Positions 34,601 to 52,149 of a stretch of 64,000 nucleotides of DNA are shown piece by piece (positions within the stretch are counted from its first letter, which is position 1; each line of letters opens with the position of its first letter). Source of the stretch: Siphonodentalium dalli (Eukaryota; Mollusca; Scaphopoda; Gadilida; Siphonodentaliidae); NCBI GenBank assembly GCA_032622095.1, contig CP136069.1, forward strand, positions 107,102,278-107,166,277, given 5' to 3'. Below the pieces are notes generated by a model. That model made no database searches, was not told the origin of the DNA, and saw nothing but the letters and a program-made list of their open reading frames with translations. A program made the translations under genes and the position numbers.

Positions 34601-37600
34601 TATCCCCACCACACACATATATAGGTATCCCCGCCACATACATATATAGGTATCACCACCACACACATATATAGGTCTCCCCACCACATACATCTATAGG
34701 TATCCCCACCACACACATATATATGTATCCCCACCACACACAGATCTATAGGTAACCCCACCACACACATATATAGGTATTCCCACAATACACATCTATA
34801 GTTATCCCCGCCACACACATATATAGGTATCCCCACCACATACATATATAGGTATCCCCACCACACACATATATAGGTATCCCCACCACATACATATATA
34901 GGTATAACCACCACACACATATAGGTTTCCCCGCCACATACATATAGGTATCCCCACCACACACATATAGGTATCCCCACCACACACATATATAGGTATC
35001 ACCACCACATACATATATAGGTATCCCCAACACATACATATATAGGTATCCCCACCATATACTTATATAGGTATCCCCACCACATACATATATAGGTATC
35101 CCCACCACATACATCTATAGGCATCCCCACCACAAACATATATAGGTATCCCCACCACATACATATATAGGTATCCCCCCACGTACATATATAGCTATCC
35201 CCACCACATACATCTATAGGTATCACCGCCACATACATCTATAGGTATTCCCACCACACACATATAGGTATCCCCACCACACACATCTATAGGTATCACC
35301 ACCACATACATATATAGGTATCCCCAACACATACATATATAGGTATCCCCACCACATACATATATAGGTATCCCCACCACATACATATATAGGTAACCCC
35401 ACCACATACATCTATAGGTATCCCCACCACAAACATATATAGGTATCCCCACCACATACATATATAGGTATCCCCACCACATACATATATAGGTATCCCC
35501 ACCACACACATATATTGGTATCACCACCACATACATATATAGGTATCCCCGCCGCACACATATATAGGTATCCCCACCACATACATGTATAGGTATCCCC
35601 ACCACATACATCTATAGGTATCCCCACCACATACATATATAGGTATCCCCACCACACACATATATTGGTATCCCCACCACATACATATATAGGTATCACC
35701 ACCACACACATATAGGTATTCCCGCCACATACATATAGGTATCCCCACCACACACATATAGGTATCCACACCACACACATCTATAGGTATCACCACCACA
35801 TACATATATAGGTATCCCCAACACATACATATATAGGTATCCCCACCACATACATATATAGGTATCCCCACCACATACATATATATAGGTATCCCCGCAA
35901 CACACATATATAGGTATCCCCACCACATACATATATAGGTTTCCCCACCACATACATCTATAGGTATCCCCACCACACACATCTATAGGTATCCCCACCA
36001 CACACATATATTGGTATCACCACCACATACATATATAGGTATCCCCGCCACACACATATATAGGTATCCCCGCCACATACATATATAGGTATCCCCACCA
36101 CACACATCTATAGGTATTCCCACCATATACATATATAGGTATCACCACCACACACATATATAGGTATCCCCACCACACACATATATAGGTATCCCCGCCA
36201 CATACATATATAGGTATCACCACCACACACATATATAGGTCTCCCCACCACATACATCTATATGTATCCCCACCACACACATCTATATGTATCCCCACCA
36301 CACACATATCTATAGGTAACCCCACCACACACATATATAGGTATTCCCACAATACACATCTATAGTTATCCCCGCTACACACATATATAGGTATCCCCAC
36401 CACATACATATATAGGTATCCCCGCCACATACATATATAGGTATCCCCACCACACACATCTATAGGTATTCCCACCATATACATATATAGGTATCACCAC
36501 CACACACATATATAGGTATCCCCACCACACACATATATAGGTATCCCCGCCACATACATATATAGGTATCACCACCACACACATATATAGGTCTCCTCAC
36601 CACATACATCTATATGTATCCCCACCACACACATCTATATGTATCCCCACCACACACATATCTATAGGTAACCCCACCACACACATATATAGGTATTCCC
36701 ACAATACACATCTATAGTCATCCCCGCTACACACATATATAGGTATCCCCACCACATACATATATAGGTATCCCCACCACACACATATATAGGTATCCCC
36801 ACCACATACATATATAGGTATCACCACCACACACATATAGGTTTCCCCGCCACATACATATAGGTATCCCCACCACACACATATAGGTATCCCCACCACA
36901 CACATATATAGGTATCACCACCACATACATATATAGGTATCCCTAACACATACATATATAGGTATCCACACCATATACTTATATAGGTATCCCCACCACA
37001 TACATATATAGGTATCCCCACCACATACATCTATAGGTATCCCCACCACAAACATATATAGGTATCCCCACCACATACATATATAGGTACCCCCCCCACG
37101 TACATATATAGCTATCCCCACCACATACATCTATAGGTATCACCGCCACATACATCTATAGGTATTCCCACCACACACATATAGGTATCCCCACCACACA
37201 CATCTATAGGTATCACCACCACATACATATATAGGTATCCCCAACACATACATATATAGGTATCCCCACCACATACATATATAGGTATCCCCACCACTTA
37301 CATATATAGGTAACCCCACCACATACATCTATAGGTATCCCCACCACAAACATATATAGGTATCCCCACCACATACATATATAGGTATCCCCACCACATA
37401 CATATATAGGTATCCCCACCACACACATATATTGGTATCACCACCACATACATATATAGGTATCCCCGCCACACACATATATAGGTATCCACACCACATA
37501 CATGTATAGGTATCCCCACCACATACATCTATATGTATCCCCACCACATACATATATAGGTATCCCCACCACATACATATATAGGTCTCCCCACCACATA

Positions 37601-37650
37601 CATCTATAGGTATCCCCACCACACACATCTATAGGTATCCCTACCACACA
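31631..37650. repeat. About 6.01-kb higher-order repeat, copy 2 with 150-bp deletion
   Basis: Partner of 25,470-31,630. Landmarks at 31,960, 33,518, 34,785, 36,349 and 36,701 match those of copy 1. The change of offset from 6,160 to 6,010 bp places a 150-bp (six-unit) deletion at about 33,215-33,240, where CCGCGCC joins two units that are separate in copy 1. The 352-bp internal duplication is present here too, so it predates the 6-kb event. Confidence 0.85.
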
Positions 37651-38970
37651 CATATATTGGTATCACCACCACATACATATATAGGTATCCCCGCCACACA
37701 CATATATACGTATCCCCGCCACATACATATATAGGTATCCCCACCACACACATCTATAGGTATTCCCACCATATACATATTTAGGTATCACCACCACACA
37801 CATATATAGGTATCCCCACCACACACATATATAGGTATCCCCGCCACATACATATATAGGTATCACCACCACACACATATATAGGTCTCCCCACCACATA
37901 CATCTATAGGTATCCCCACCACACACATATATATGTATCCCCACCACACACAGATCTATAGGTAACCCCACCACACACATATATAGGTATTCCCACAATA
38001 CACATCTATAGTTATCCCCGCCACACACATATATAGGTATTCCCACCACATACATATATAGGTATCCCCACCACACACATATATAGGTATCCCCACCACA
38101 TACATATATAGGTATAACCACCACACACATATAGGTTTCGCCGCCACATACATATAGGTATCCCCACCACACACATATAGGTATCCACACCACACACATA
38201 TATAGGTATCACCACCACATACATATATAGGTATCCCCAACACTATATGACGTACATATATAGCTATCCCCACCACATACATCTATAGGTATCACCGCCA
38301 CATACATCTATAGGTATTCCAACCACACACACATAGGTATCCCCACCACACACATCTATAGGTATCACCACCACATACATATATAGGTATCCCCAACACA
38401 TACATATATAGGTATCCCCACCACATACATATATAGGTATCCCCACCACATACACATATAGGTAACCCCACCACATACATCTATAGGTATCCCCACCACA
38501 AACATATATAGGTATCCCCACCACATACATATATAGGTATCCCCACCACATACATATATAGGTATCCCCACCACACACATATATTGGTATCACCACCACA
38601 TACATATATAGGTATCCCCGCCACACACATATATAGGTATCCCCACCACATACATGTATAGGTATCCCCACCACATACATCTATAGGTATCCCCACCACA
38701 TACATATATAGGTATCCCCACCACACACATATATAGGTATCCCCACCACATACATATATAGGTATCACCACCACACACATATAGGTATTCCCGCCACTTA
38801 CATATAGGTATCCCCACCACACACATATAGGTATCCCCACCACACACATCTAAAGGTATCACCACCACATACATATATAGGTATCCCCAACACATACATA
38901 TATAGGTATCCCCACCACATACATATATAGGTATCCCCACCACACACATATATATAGGTATCCCCGCAAC
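37650..38970. repeat. Partial third copy of 6-kb repeat material
   Basis: From about 37,663 the array matches 28,443-29,020 and 34,453-35,030: the CATATATACGTATCC unit, the landmark unit at 37,995 and the GGTATAACCACC unit. This match ends at a deletion scar near 38,240, after which the variant order resumes at the equivalent of about 29,175. It then leads into the 6,577-bp repeat. Confidence 0.7.
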
Positions 38971-41900
38971 ACACATATATAGGTATCCCCACCACATACA
39001 TATATAGGTCTCCCCACCACATACATCTATAGGTATCCCCACCACACACATCTATAGGTATCCCCACCACACACATATATTGGTATCACCACCACATACA
39101 TATATAGGTATCCCCGCCACACACATATATAGGTATCCCCGCCACATACATATATAGGTATCCCCACCACACACATCTATAGGTATTCCCACCATATACA
39201 TATATAGGTATCACCACCACACACATATATAGGTATCCCCACCACACACATATATAGGTATCCCCGCCACATACATATATAGGTATCACCAACACACACA
39301 TATATAGGTCTCCCCACCACATACATCTATATGTATCCCCACCACACACATCTATATGTATCCCCACCACACACAGATCTATAGGTAACCCCACCACACA
39401 CATATATAGGTATTCCCACAATACACATCTATAGTTATCCCCGCTACACACATATATAGGTATCCCCACCACATACATATATAGGTATCCCCACCACACA
39501 CATATATAGGTATCCCCACCACATACATATATAGGTATCACCACCACAAACATATAGGTTTCCCCGCCACATACATATAGGTATCCCCACCACACACATA
39601 TAGGTATCCCCACCACACACATATATAGGTATCACCACCACATACATATATGGTTATCCCTAACACATACATATATAGGTATCCACACCATATACTTATA
39701 TAGGTATCCCCACCACATACATATATAGGTATCCACACCACATACATCTATAGGTATCCCCACCACAAACATATATAGGAATCCCCACCACATACATATA
39801 TAGGTATCCCCACCACATACATATATAGCTATCCCCACCACATACATCTATAGGTATCACCGCCACATACATCTATAGGTATCCCCACCACATACATATA
39901 TAGGTATCCCCACCACATACATATATAGGTGTCCCCACCACGCACATATATAGGTATCCCCACCACATACATGTATAGGTATCCCCACCACATACATCTA
40001 TACGTTCCCCACCACATACATATATAGGTATCCCCACCACACACATATATAGGTATCCCCACCACATACATATATAGGTATCACCACCACACACATATAG
40101 GTATTCCCGCCACATACATATAGGTATCCCCACAACACACATATAGGTATCCCCCCACACACATCTATAGGTATCACCACCACATACATATATAGGTATC
40201 CCCAACACATACATATATAGGTATCCCCACCACATACATATATAGGTATCCCCACCACATACATATATAGGTATCCCCACCACATACATCTATAGGTATC
40301 CCCACCACAAACATATATAGGTATCCCCACCACATACATATATAGGTATCCCCACCACATACATATATAGGTATCCCCACCACACACATATATTGGTATC
40401 ACCACCACATACATATATAGGTATCCCCGCCACACACATATATAGGTATCCCCACCACATACATGTATATGTATCCCCACCACATACATCTATAGGTATC
40501 CCCACCACATACATATATAGGTATCCCCACCACACACACATATAGGTATCCCCACCACATACATATATAGGTATCACCACCACACACATATAGGTATTCC
40601 CGCCACATACATATAGGTATCCCCACCACACACATATAGGTATCCCCACCACACACATCTATAGGTATCACCACCACATACATATATAGGTATCCCCAAC
40701 ACATACATATATAGGTATACCCACCACATACATATATAGGTATCCCCACCACACACATATATATAGGTATCCCCGCCACACACATATATAGGTATCCCCA
40801 CCACATACATATATAGGTCTCCCCACCACATACATCTATAGGTATCCCCACCACACACATCTATATGTATCCCTACCACACACATATATTGGTATTAACA
40901 CCACATACATATATAGGTATCCCCGCCACACGCATATATAGGTATCCCCGCCACATACATATATAGGTATCCCCACCACACACATCTATAGGTATTCCCA
41001 CCATATACATATTTAGGTATCACCACCACACACATATATAGGTATCCCCACCACACACATATATAGGTATCCCCGCCACATACATATATAGGTATCACCA
41101 CCACACACATATATAGGTCTCCCCACCACATACATCTATAGGTATCCCCACCACACACATATATATGTGTCCCCACCACACACAGATCTATAGGTAACCC
41201 CACCACACACATATATAGGTATTCCCACAATACACATCTATAGTTATCCCCGCCACACACATATATAGGTATCCCCACCACATACATGTATAGGTATCCC
41301 CACCACACACATATATAGGTATCCCCACCTCATACATATATAGGTATAACCACCACACACATATAGGTTTCCCCACCACATACATATATAGGTATCCCCA
41401 ACACATACATATATGGGTATCCCCACCATATACTTATATAGGTATCCCCACCACATACATATATAGGTATCCCCACCACATACATCTATAGGTATCCCCA
41501 CCACAAACATATATAGGTATCCCCACCACATACATATATAGGTATCCCCCCACGTACATATATAGCTATCCCCACCACATACATCTATAGGTATCACCGC
41601 CACATACATCTATAGGTATTCCCACCACACACATATAGGTATCCCCACCACACACATCTATAGGTATCACCACCACATACATATATAGGTATCCCCAACA
41701 CATACATATATAGGTATCCCCACCACATACATATATAGGTATCCCCACCACATACATATATAGGTATCCCCACCACATACATCTATAGGTATCCCCACCA
41801 CAAACATATATAGGTATCCCCACCACATACATATATAGGTATCCCCACCACATACATATATAGGTATCCCCACCACACACATATATTGGTATCACCACCA

Positions 41901-44900
41901 CATACATATATAGGTATCCCCGCCACACACATATATAGGTATCCCCACCACATACATGTATTGGTATCCCCACCACATACATCTATAGGTATCCCCACCA
42001 CATACATATATAGGTATCCCCACCACACACATATATAGGTATCCCCACCACATACATATATAGGTATCACCACCACACACATATAGGTATTCCCGCCACA
42101 TACATATAGGTATTCCCACCACACACATATAGGTATCCCCACCACACACATCTATAGGTATCACCATCACATACATATATAGGTATCCCCAACACATACA
42201 TATATAGGTATCCCCACCACATACATATATAGGTATCCCCACCACACACATATATATAGGTATCCCCGCCACATACATATATAGGTATCCCCGCCACACA
42301 CATATATAGGTATCCCCGCCACATACATATATAGGTATCCCCACCACACACATCTATAGGTATTCCCACCATATACATATATAGGTATCACCACCACTCA
42401 CATATATAGGTATCCCCACCACACACATATATAGGTATCCCCGCCACATACATATATAGGTATCACCACCACACACATATATAGGTCTCCCCACCACATA
42501 CATCTATAGGTATCCCCACCACACACATCTATATGTATCCCCTCCACACACAGATCTATAGGTAACCCCACCACACACATATATAGGTATTCCCACAATA
42601 CACATCTATAGTTATCCCCGCCACACACATATATAGGTATCCCCACCACATACATATATAGGTATCCCCACCACACACATATATAGGTATCCCCACCACA
42701 TACATATATAGGTATCACCACCACACACGTATAGGTTTCCCCGCCACATACATATAGGTATCCCCACCGCACACATATAGGTATCCCCACCACACACATA
42801 TATATGTATCACCACCACATACATATATAGGTATCCCTAACACATACATATATAGGTATCCCCACCATATACTTATATAGGTATCCCCACCACATACATA
42901 TATAGGTATCCCCACCACATACATCTATAGGTATCCCCACCACAAACATATATAGGTATCCCCACCACATACATATATAGGTATCCCCACCACATACATA
43001 TATAGCTATCCCCACCACATACATCTATAGGTATCACCGCCACATACATCTATATGTATCCCCACCACATACATATATAGGTATCCCCACCAAATACATC
43101 TATAGGTATCCCCACCACGCACATATATAGGTATCCCCACCACATACATCTATAGGTATCCCCACCACATACATATATAGGTATCCCCACCACACACATA
43201 TATAGGTATCCCCACCACATACATATATAGGTATCACCACCACACACATATAGGTATTCCCGCCACATACATATAGGTATCCCCACAACACACATATAGG
43301 TATCCCCCCACACACATCTATAGGTATCACCACCACATACATATATAGGTATCCCCAACACATACATATATAGGTATCCCCACCACATACATATATAGGT
43401 ATCCCCACCACATACATATTTAGGTATCCCCACCACATACATCTATAGGTATCCCCACCACAAACATATATAGGTATCCCCACCACATACATATATAGGT
43501 ATCCCCACCACATACATATATAGGTATCCCCACCACACACATATATTGGTATCACCACCACATACATATATAGGTATCCCCGCCACACACATATATAGGT
43601 ATCCCCACCACATACATGTATAGGTATCCCCACCACATACATCTATAGGTATCCCCACCACATACATATATAGGTATCCCCACCACACACACATATAGGT
43701 ATCCCCACCACATACATATATAGGTATCACCACCACACACATATAGGTATTCCCGCCACATACATATAGGTATCCCCACCACACACATATAGGTATCCCC
43801 ACCACACACATCTATAGGTATCACCACCACATACATATATAGGTATCCCCAACACATACATATATAGGTATACCCACCACATACATATATAGGTATCCCC
43901 ACCACACACATATATACAGCTATCCCCGCCACACACATATATAGGTATCCCCACCACATACATATATAGGTCTCCCCACCACATACATCTATAGGTATCC
44001 CCACCACACACATCTATAGGTATCCCTACCACACACATATATTGGTATCACCACCACATACATATATAGGTATCCCCGCCACACACATATATAGGTATCC
44101 CCGCCACATACATATATAGGTATCCCCACCACACACATCTATAGGTATTCCCACCATATACATATTTAGGTATCACCACCACACACATATATAGGTATCC
44201 CCACCACACACATATATAGGTATCCCCGCCACATACATATATAGGTATCACCACCACACACATATATAGGTCTCCCCACCACATACATCTATAGGTATCC
44301 CCACCACACACATATATATGTATCCCCACCACACACAGATCTATAGGTAACCCCACCACACACATATATAGGTATTCCCACAATACACATCTATAGTTAT
44401 CCCCGCCACACACATATATAGGTATCCCCACCACATCCATATATAGGTATCCCCACCACACACATATATAGGTATCCCCACCACATACATATATAGGTAT
44501 AACCACCACACACATATAGGTTTTCCCGCCACATACATATAGGTATCCCCACAACACACATATAGGTATCCCCACCACACACATATATAGGTATCACCAC
44601 CACATACATATATAGGTATCCCCAACACATACATATATAGGTATCCCCACCATATACTTATATAGGTATCCCCATCACATACATATATAGGTATCCCCAC
44701 CACATACATCTATAGGTATCCCCACCACAAACATATATAGGTATCCCCACCACATACATATATAGGTATCCCCCCCACGTACATATATAGCTATCCCCAC
44801 CACATACATCTATAGGTATCACCGCCACATACATCTATAGGTATCCCCACCACATACATATATAGGTATCCCCGCCACACACATATATAGGTATCCCCAC

Positions 44901-45550
44901 CACACACATATATAGGTATCACCACCACACACATATATAGGTATCCCCGCCACATACATATGTAGGTATCCCCACCACATACATATATAGGTATCACCAC
45001 CACACACATATATAGGTATCCCCACCATATACATATATAGGTATCCCCATCACATACATTAATAGGTATCCCCACCACACACATATATCGGTATCCCCAC
45101 CACATACATATATAGGTATCCCCACCACATACATATATAGGTATCCCCACCACATACATCTATAAGTGTCCCCACCAGACACATATATAGGTATCCCCAC
45201 CAAATACATCTATAGGTATCCCCACAACGCACATATATAGGTATCCCCACCACATACATGTATAGGTATCCCCACCACATACATCTATATGTATCCCCAC
45301 CACATACATATATAGGTATCCCCACCACATACATATATAGGTATCCCCACCACATACATATATAGGTATCACCACCACACACATATAGGTATTCCCGCCA
45401 CATACATATAGGTATCCCCACCACACACATATAGGTATCCCCACCACACACATCTATAGTTATCACCACCACATACATATATAGGTATCCCCAACACATA
45501 CATATATACGTATCCCCACCACATACATATATAGGTATCCCCACCACATA
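38970..45550. repeat. 6,577-bp higher-order repeat, copy 1
   Basis: Every variant unit I checked between about 38,970 and 45,550 recurs 6,577 bp downstream. Landmarks at 39,418, 41,227, 42,595 and 44,380 correspond to 45,995, 47,804, 49,172 and 50,957. Private variants such as TATATACAGCTATCC (43,913 and 50,490), CTATACGTTCCCC (40,001 and 46,578) and GGTATTAACACC (40,892 and 47,469) are shared. One visible difference is ATATGTATCCCTACC at 40,863 against ATAGGTATCCCTACC at 47,440. Confidence 0.88.
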
Positions 45551-48500
45551 CATATATAGGTATCCCCACCACATACATATATAGGTCTCCCCACCACATA
45601 CATCTATAGGTATCCCCACCACACACATCTATAGGTATCCCCACCACACACATATATTGGTATCACCACCACATACATATATAGGTATCCCCGCCACACA
45701 CATATATAGGTATCCCCGCCACATACATATATAGGTATCCCCACCACACACATCTATAGGTATTCCCACCATATACATATATAGGTATCACCACCACACA
45801 CATATATAGGTATCCCCACCACACACATATATAGGTATCCCCGCCACATACATATATAGGTATCACCAACACACACATATATAGGTCTCCCCACCACATA
45901 CATCTATATGTATCCCCACCACACACATCTATATGTATCCCCACCACACACAGATCTATAGGTAACCCCACCACACACATATATAGGTATTCCCACAATA
46001 CACATCTATAGTTATCCCCGCTACACACATATATAGGTATCCCCACCACATACATATATAGGTATCCCCACCACACACATATATAGGTATCCCCACCACA
46101 TACATATATAGGTATCACCACCACAAACATATAGGTTTCCCCGCCACATACATATAGGTATCCCCACCACACACATATAGGTATCCCCACCACACACATA
46201 TATAGGTATCACCACCACATACATATATGGTTATCCCTAACACATACATATATAGGTATCCACACCATATACTTATATAGGTATCCCCACCACATACATA
46301 TATAGGTATCCACACCACATACATCTATAGGTATCCCCACCACAAACATATATAGGAATCCCCACCACATACATATATAGGTATCCCCACCACATACATA
46401 TATAGCTATCCCCACCACATACATCTATAGGTATCACCGCCACATACATCTATAGGTATCCCCACCACATACATATATAGGTATCCCCACCACATACATA
46501 TATAGGTGTCCCCACCACGCACATATATAGGTATCCCCACCACATACATGTATAGGTATCCCCACCACATACATCTATACGTTCCCCACCACATACATAT
46601 ATAGGTATCCCCACCACACACATATATAGGTATCCCCACCACATACATATATAGGTATCACCACCACACACATATAGGTATTCCCGCCACATACATATAG
46701 GTATCCCCACAACACACATATAGGTATCCCCCCACACACATCTATAGGTATCACCACCACATACATATATAGGTATCCCCAACACATACATATATAGGTA
46801 TCCCCACCACATACATATATAGGTATCCCCACCACATACATATATAGGTATCCCCACCACATACATCTATAGGTATCCCCACCACAAACATATATAGGTA
46901 TCCCCACCACATACATATATAGGTATCCCCACCACATACATATATAGGTATCCCCACCACACACATATATTGGTATCACCACCACATACATATATAGGTA
47001 TCCCCGCCACACACATATATAGGTATCCCCACCACATACATGTATATGTATCCCCACCACATACATCTATAGGTATCCCCACCACATACATATATAGGTA
47101 TCCCCACCACACACACATATAGGTATCCCCACCACATACATATATAGGTATCACCACCACACACATATAGGTATTCCCGCCACATACATATAGGTATCCC
47201 CACCACACACATATAGGTATCCCCACCACACACATCTATAGGTATCACCACCACATACATATATAGGTATCCCCAACACATACATATATAGGTATACCCA
47301 CCACATACATATATAGGTATCCCCACCACACACATATATATAGGTATCCCCGCCACACACATATATAGGTATCCCCACCACATACATATATAGGTCTCCC
47401 CACCACATACATCTATAGGTATCCCCACCACACACATCTATAGGTATCCCTACCACACACATATATTGGTATTAACACCACATACATATATAGGTATCCC
47501 CGCCACACGCATATATAGGTATCCCCGCCACATACATATATAGGTATCCCCACCACACACATCTATAGGTATTCCCACCATATACATATTTAGGTATCAC
47601 CACCACACACATATATAGGTATCCCCACCACACACATATATAGGTATCCCCGCCACATACATATATAGGTATCACCACCACACACATATATAGGTCTCCC
47701 CACCACATACATCTATAGGTATCCCCACCACACACATATATATGTGTCCCCACCACACACAGATCTATAGGTAACCCCACCACACACATATATAGGTATT
47801 CCCACAATACACATCTATAGTTATCCCCGCCACACACATATATAGGTATCCCCACCACATACATGTATAGGTATCCCCACCACACACATATATAGGTATC
47901 CCCACCTCATACATATATAGGTATAACCACCACACACATATAGGTTTCCCCACCACATACATATATAGGTATCCCCAACACATACATATATGGGTATCCC
48001 CACCATATACTTATATAGGTATCCCCACCACATACATATATAGGTATCCCCACCACATACATCTATAGGTATCCCCACCACAAACATATATAGGTATCCC
48101 CACCACATACATATATAGGTATCCCCCCACGTACATATATAGCTATCCCCACCACATACATCTATAGGTATCACCGCCACATACATCTATAGGTATTCCC
48201 ACCACACACATATAGGTATCCCCACCACACACATCTATAGGTATCACCACCACATACATATATAGGTATCCCCAACACATACATATATAGGTATCCCCAC
48301 CACATACATATATAGGTATCCCCACCACATACATATATAGGTATCCCCACCACATACATCTATAGGTATCCCCACCACAAACATATATAGGTATCCCCAC
48401 CACATACATATATAGGTATCCCCACCACATACATATATAGGTATCCCCACCACACACATATATTGGTATCACCACCACATACATATATAGGTATCCCCGC

Positions 48501-51500
48501 CACACACATATATAGGTATCCCCACCACATACATGTATTGGTATCCCCACCACATACATCTATAGGTATCCCCACCACATACATATATAGGTATCCCCAC
48601 CACACACATATATAGGTATCCCCACCACATACATATATAGGTATCACCACCACACACATATAGGTATTCCCGCCACATACATATAGGTATTCCCACCACA
48701 CACATATAGGTATCCCCACCACACACATCTATAGGTATCACCATCACATACATATATAGGTATCCCCAACACATACATATATAGGTATCCCCACCACATA
48801 CATATATAGGTATCCCCACCACACACATATATATAGGTATCCCCGCCACATACATATATAGGTATCCCCGCCACACACATATATAGGTATCCCCGCCACA
48901 TACATATATAGGTATCCCCACCACACACATCTATAGGTATTCCCACCATATACATATATAGGTATCACCACCACTCACATATATAGGTATCCCCACCACA
49001 CACATATATAGGTATCCCCGCCACATACATATATAGGTATCACCACCACACACATATATAGGTCTCCCCACCACATACATCTATAGGTATCCCCACCACA
49101 CACATCTATATGTATCCCCTCCACACACAGATCTATAGGTAACCCCACCACACACATATATAGGTATTCCCACAATACACATCTATAGTTATCCCCGCCA
49201 CACACATATATAGGTATCCCCACCACATACATATATAGGTATCCCCACCACACACATATATAGGTATCCCCACCACATACATATATAGGTATCACCACCA
49301 CACACGTATAGGTTTCCCCGCCACATACATATAGGTATCCCCACCGCACACATATAGGTATCCCCACCACACACATATATATGTATCACCACCACATACA
49401 TATATAGGTATCCCTAACACATACATATATAGGTATCCCCACCATATACTTATATAGGTATCCCCACCACATACATATATAGGTATCCCCACCACATACA
49501 TCTATAGGTATCCCCACCACAAACATATATAGGTATCCCCACCACATACATATATAGGTATCCCCACCACATACATATATAGCTATCCCCACCACATACA
49601 TCTATAGGTATCACCGCCACATACATCTATATGTATCCCCACCACATACATATATAGGTATCCCCACCAAATACATCTATAGGTATCCCCACCACGCACA
49701 TATATAGGTATCCCCACCACATACATCTATAGGTATCCCCACCACATACATATATAGGTATCCCCACCACACACATATATAGGTATCCCCACCACATACA
49801 TATATAGGTATCACCACCACACACATATAGGTATTCCCGCCACATACATATAGGTATCCCCACAACACACATATAGGTATCCCCCCACACACATCTATAG
49901 GTATCACCACCACATACATATATAGGTATCCCCAACACATACATATATAGGTATCCCCACCACATACATATATAGGTATCCCCACCACATACATATTTAG
50001 GTATCCCCACCACATACATCTATAGGTATCCCCACCACAAACATATATAGGTATCCCCACCACATACATATATAGGTATCCCCACCACATACATATATAG
50101 GTATCCCCACCACACACATATATTGGTATCACCACCACATACATATATAGGTATCCCCGCCACACACATATATAGGTATCCCCACCACATACATGTATAG
50201 GTATCCCCACCACATACATCTATAGGTATCCCCACCACATACATATATAGGTATCCCCACCACACACACATATAGGTATCCCCACCACATACATATATAG
50301 GTATCACCACCACACACATATAGGTATTCCCGCCACATACATATAGGTATCCCCACCACACACATATAGGTATCCCCACCACACACATCTATAGGTATCA
50401 CCACCACATACATATATAGGTATCCCCAACACATACATATATAGGTATACCCACCACATACATATATAGGTATCCCCACCACACACATATATACAGCTAT
50501 CCCCGCCACACACATATATAGGTATCCCCACCACATACATATATAGGTCTCCCCACCACATACATCTATAGGTATCCCCACCACACACATCTATAGGTAT
50601 CCCTACCACACACATATATTGGTATCACCACCACATACATATATAGGTATCCCCGCCACACACATATATAGGTATCCCCGCCACATACATATATAGGTAT
50701 CCCCACCACACACATCTATAGGTATTCCCACCATATACATATTTAGGTATCACCACCACACACATATATAGGTATCCCCACCACACACATATATAGGTAT
50801 CCCCGCCACATACATATATAGGTATCACCACCACACACATATATAGGTCTCCCCACCACATACATCTATAGGTATCCCCACCACACACATATATATGTAT
50901 CCCCACCACACACAGATCTATAGGTAACCCCACCACACACATATATAGGTATTCCCACAATACACATCTATAGTTATCCCCGCCACACACATATATAGGT
51001 ATCCCCACCACATCCATATATAGGTATCCCCACCACACACATATATAGGTATCCCCACCACATACATATATAGGTATAACCACCACACACATATAGGTTT
51101 TCCCGCCACATACATATAGGTATCCCCACAACACACATATAGGTATCCCCACCACACACATATATAGGTATCACCACCACATACATATATAGGTATCCCC
51201 AACACATACATATATAGGTATCCCCACCATATACTTATATAGGTATCCCCATCACATACATATATAGGTATCCCCACCACATACATCTATAGGTATCCCC
51301 ACCACAAACATATATAGGTATCCCCACCACATACATATATAGGTATCCCCCCCACGTACATATATAGCTATCCCCACCACATACATCTATAGGTATCACC
51401 GCCACATACATCTATAGGTATCCCCACCACATACATATATAGGTATCCCCGCCACACACATATATAGGTATCCCCACCACACACATATATAGGTATCACC

Positions 51501-52130
51501 ACCACACACATATATAGGTATCCCCGCCACATACATATGTAGGTATCCCCACCACATACATATATAGGTATCACCACCACACACATATATAGGTATCCCC
51601 ACCATATACATATATAGGTATCCCCATCACATACATTAATAGGTATCCCCACCACACACATATATCGGTATCCCCACCACATACATATATAGGTATCCCC
51701 ACCACATACATATATAGGTATCCCCACCACATACATCTATAAGTGTCCCCACCAGACACATATATAGGTATCCCCACCAAATACATCTATAGGTATCCCC
51801 ACAACGCACATATATAGGTATCCCCACCACATACATGTATAGGTATCCCCACCACATACATCTATATGTATCCCCACCACATACATATATAGGTATCCCC
51901 ACCACATACATATATAGGTATCCCCACCACATACATATATAGGTATCACCACCACACACATATAGGTATTCCCGCCACATACATATAGGTATCCCCACCA
52001 CACACATATAGGTATCCCCACCACACACATCTATAGTTATCACCACCACATACATATATAGGTATCCCCAACACATACATATATACGTATCCCCACCACA
52101 TACATATATAGGTATCCCCACCACATACAT
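45550..52130. repeat. 6,577-bp higher-order repeat, copy 2
   Basis: Direct tandem partner of 38,970-45,550. The left boundary falls where the post-45,550 sequence starts to match 38,970. The right boundary is near 52,130-52,150, after which the array changes to irregular edge sequence. This is the rightmost long repeat in the array. Confidence 0.88.
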
Positions 52131-52149
52131 ATATAGGTATCCCCACCAC

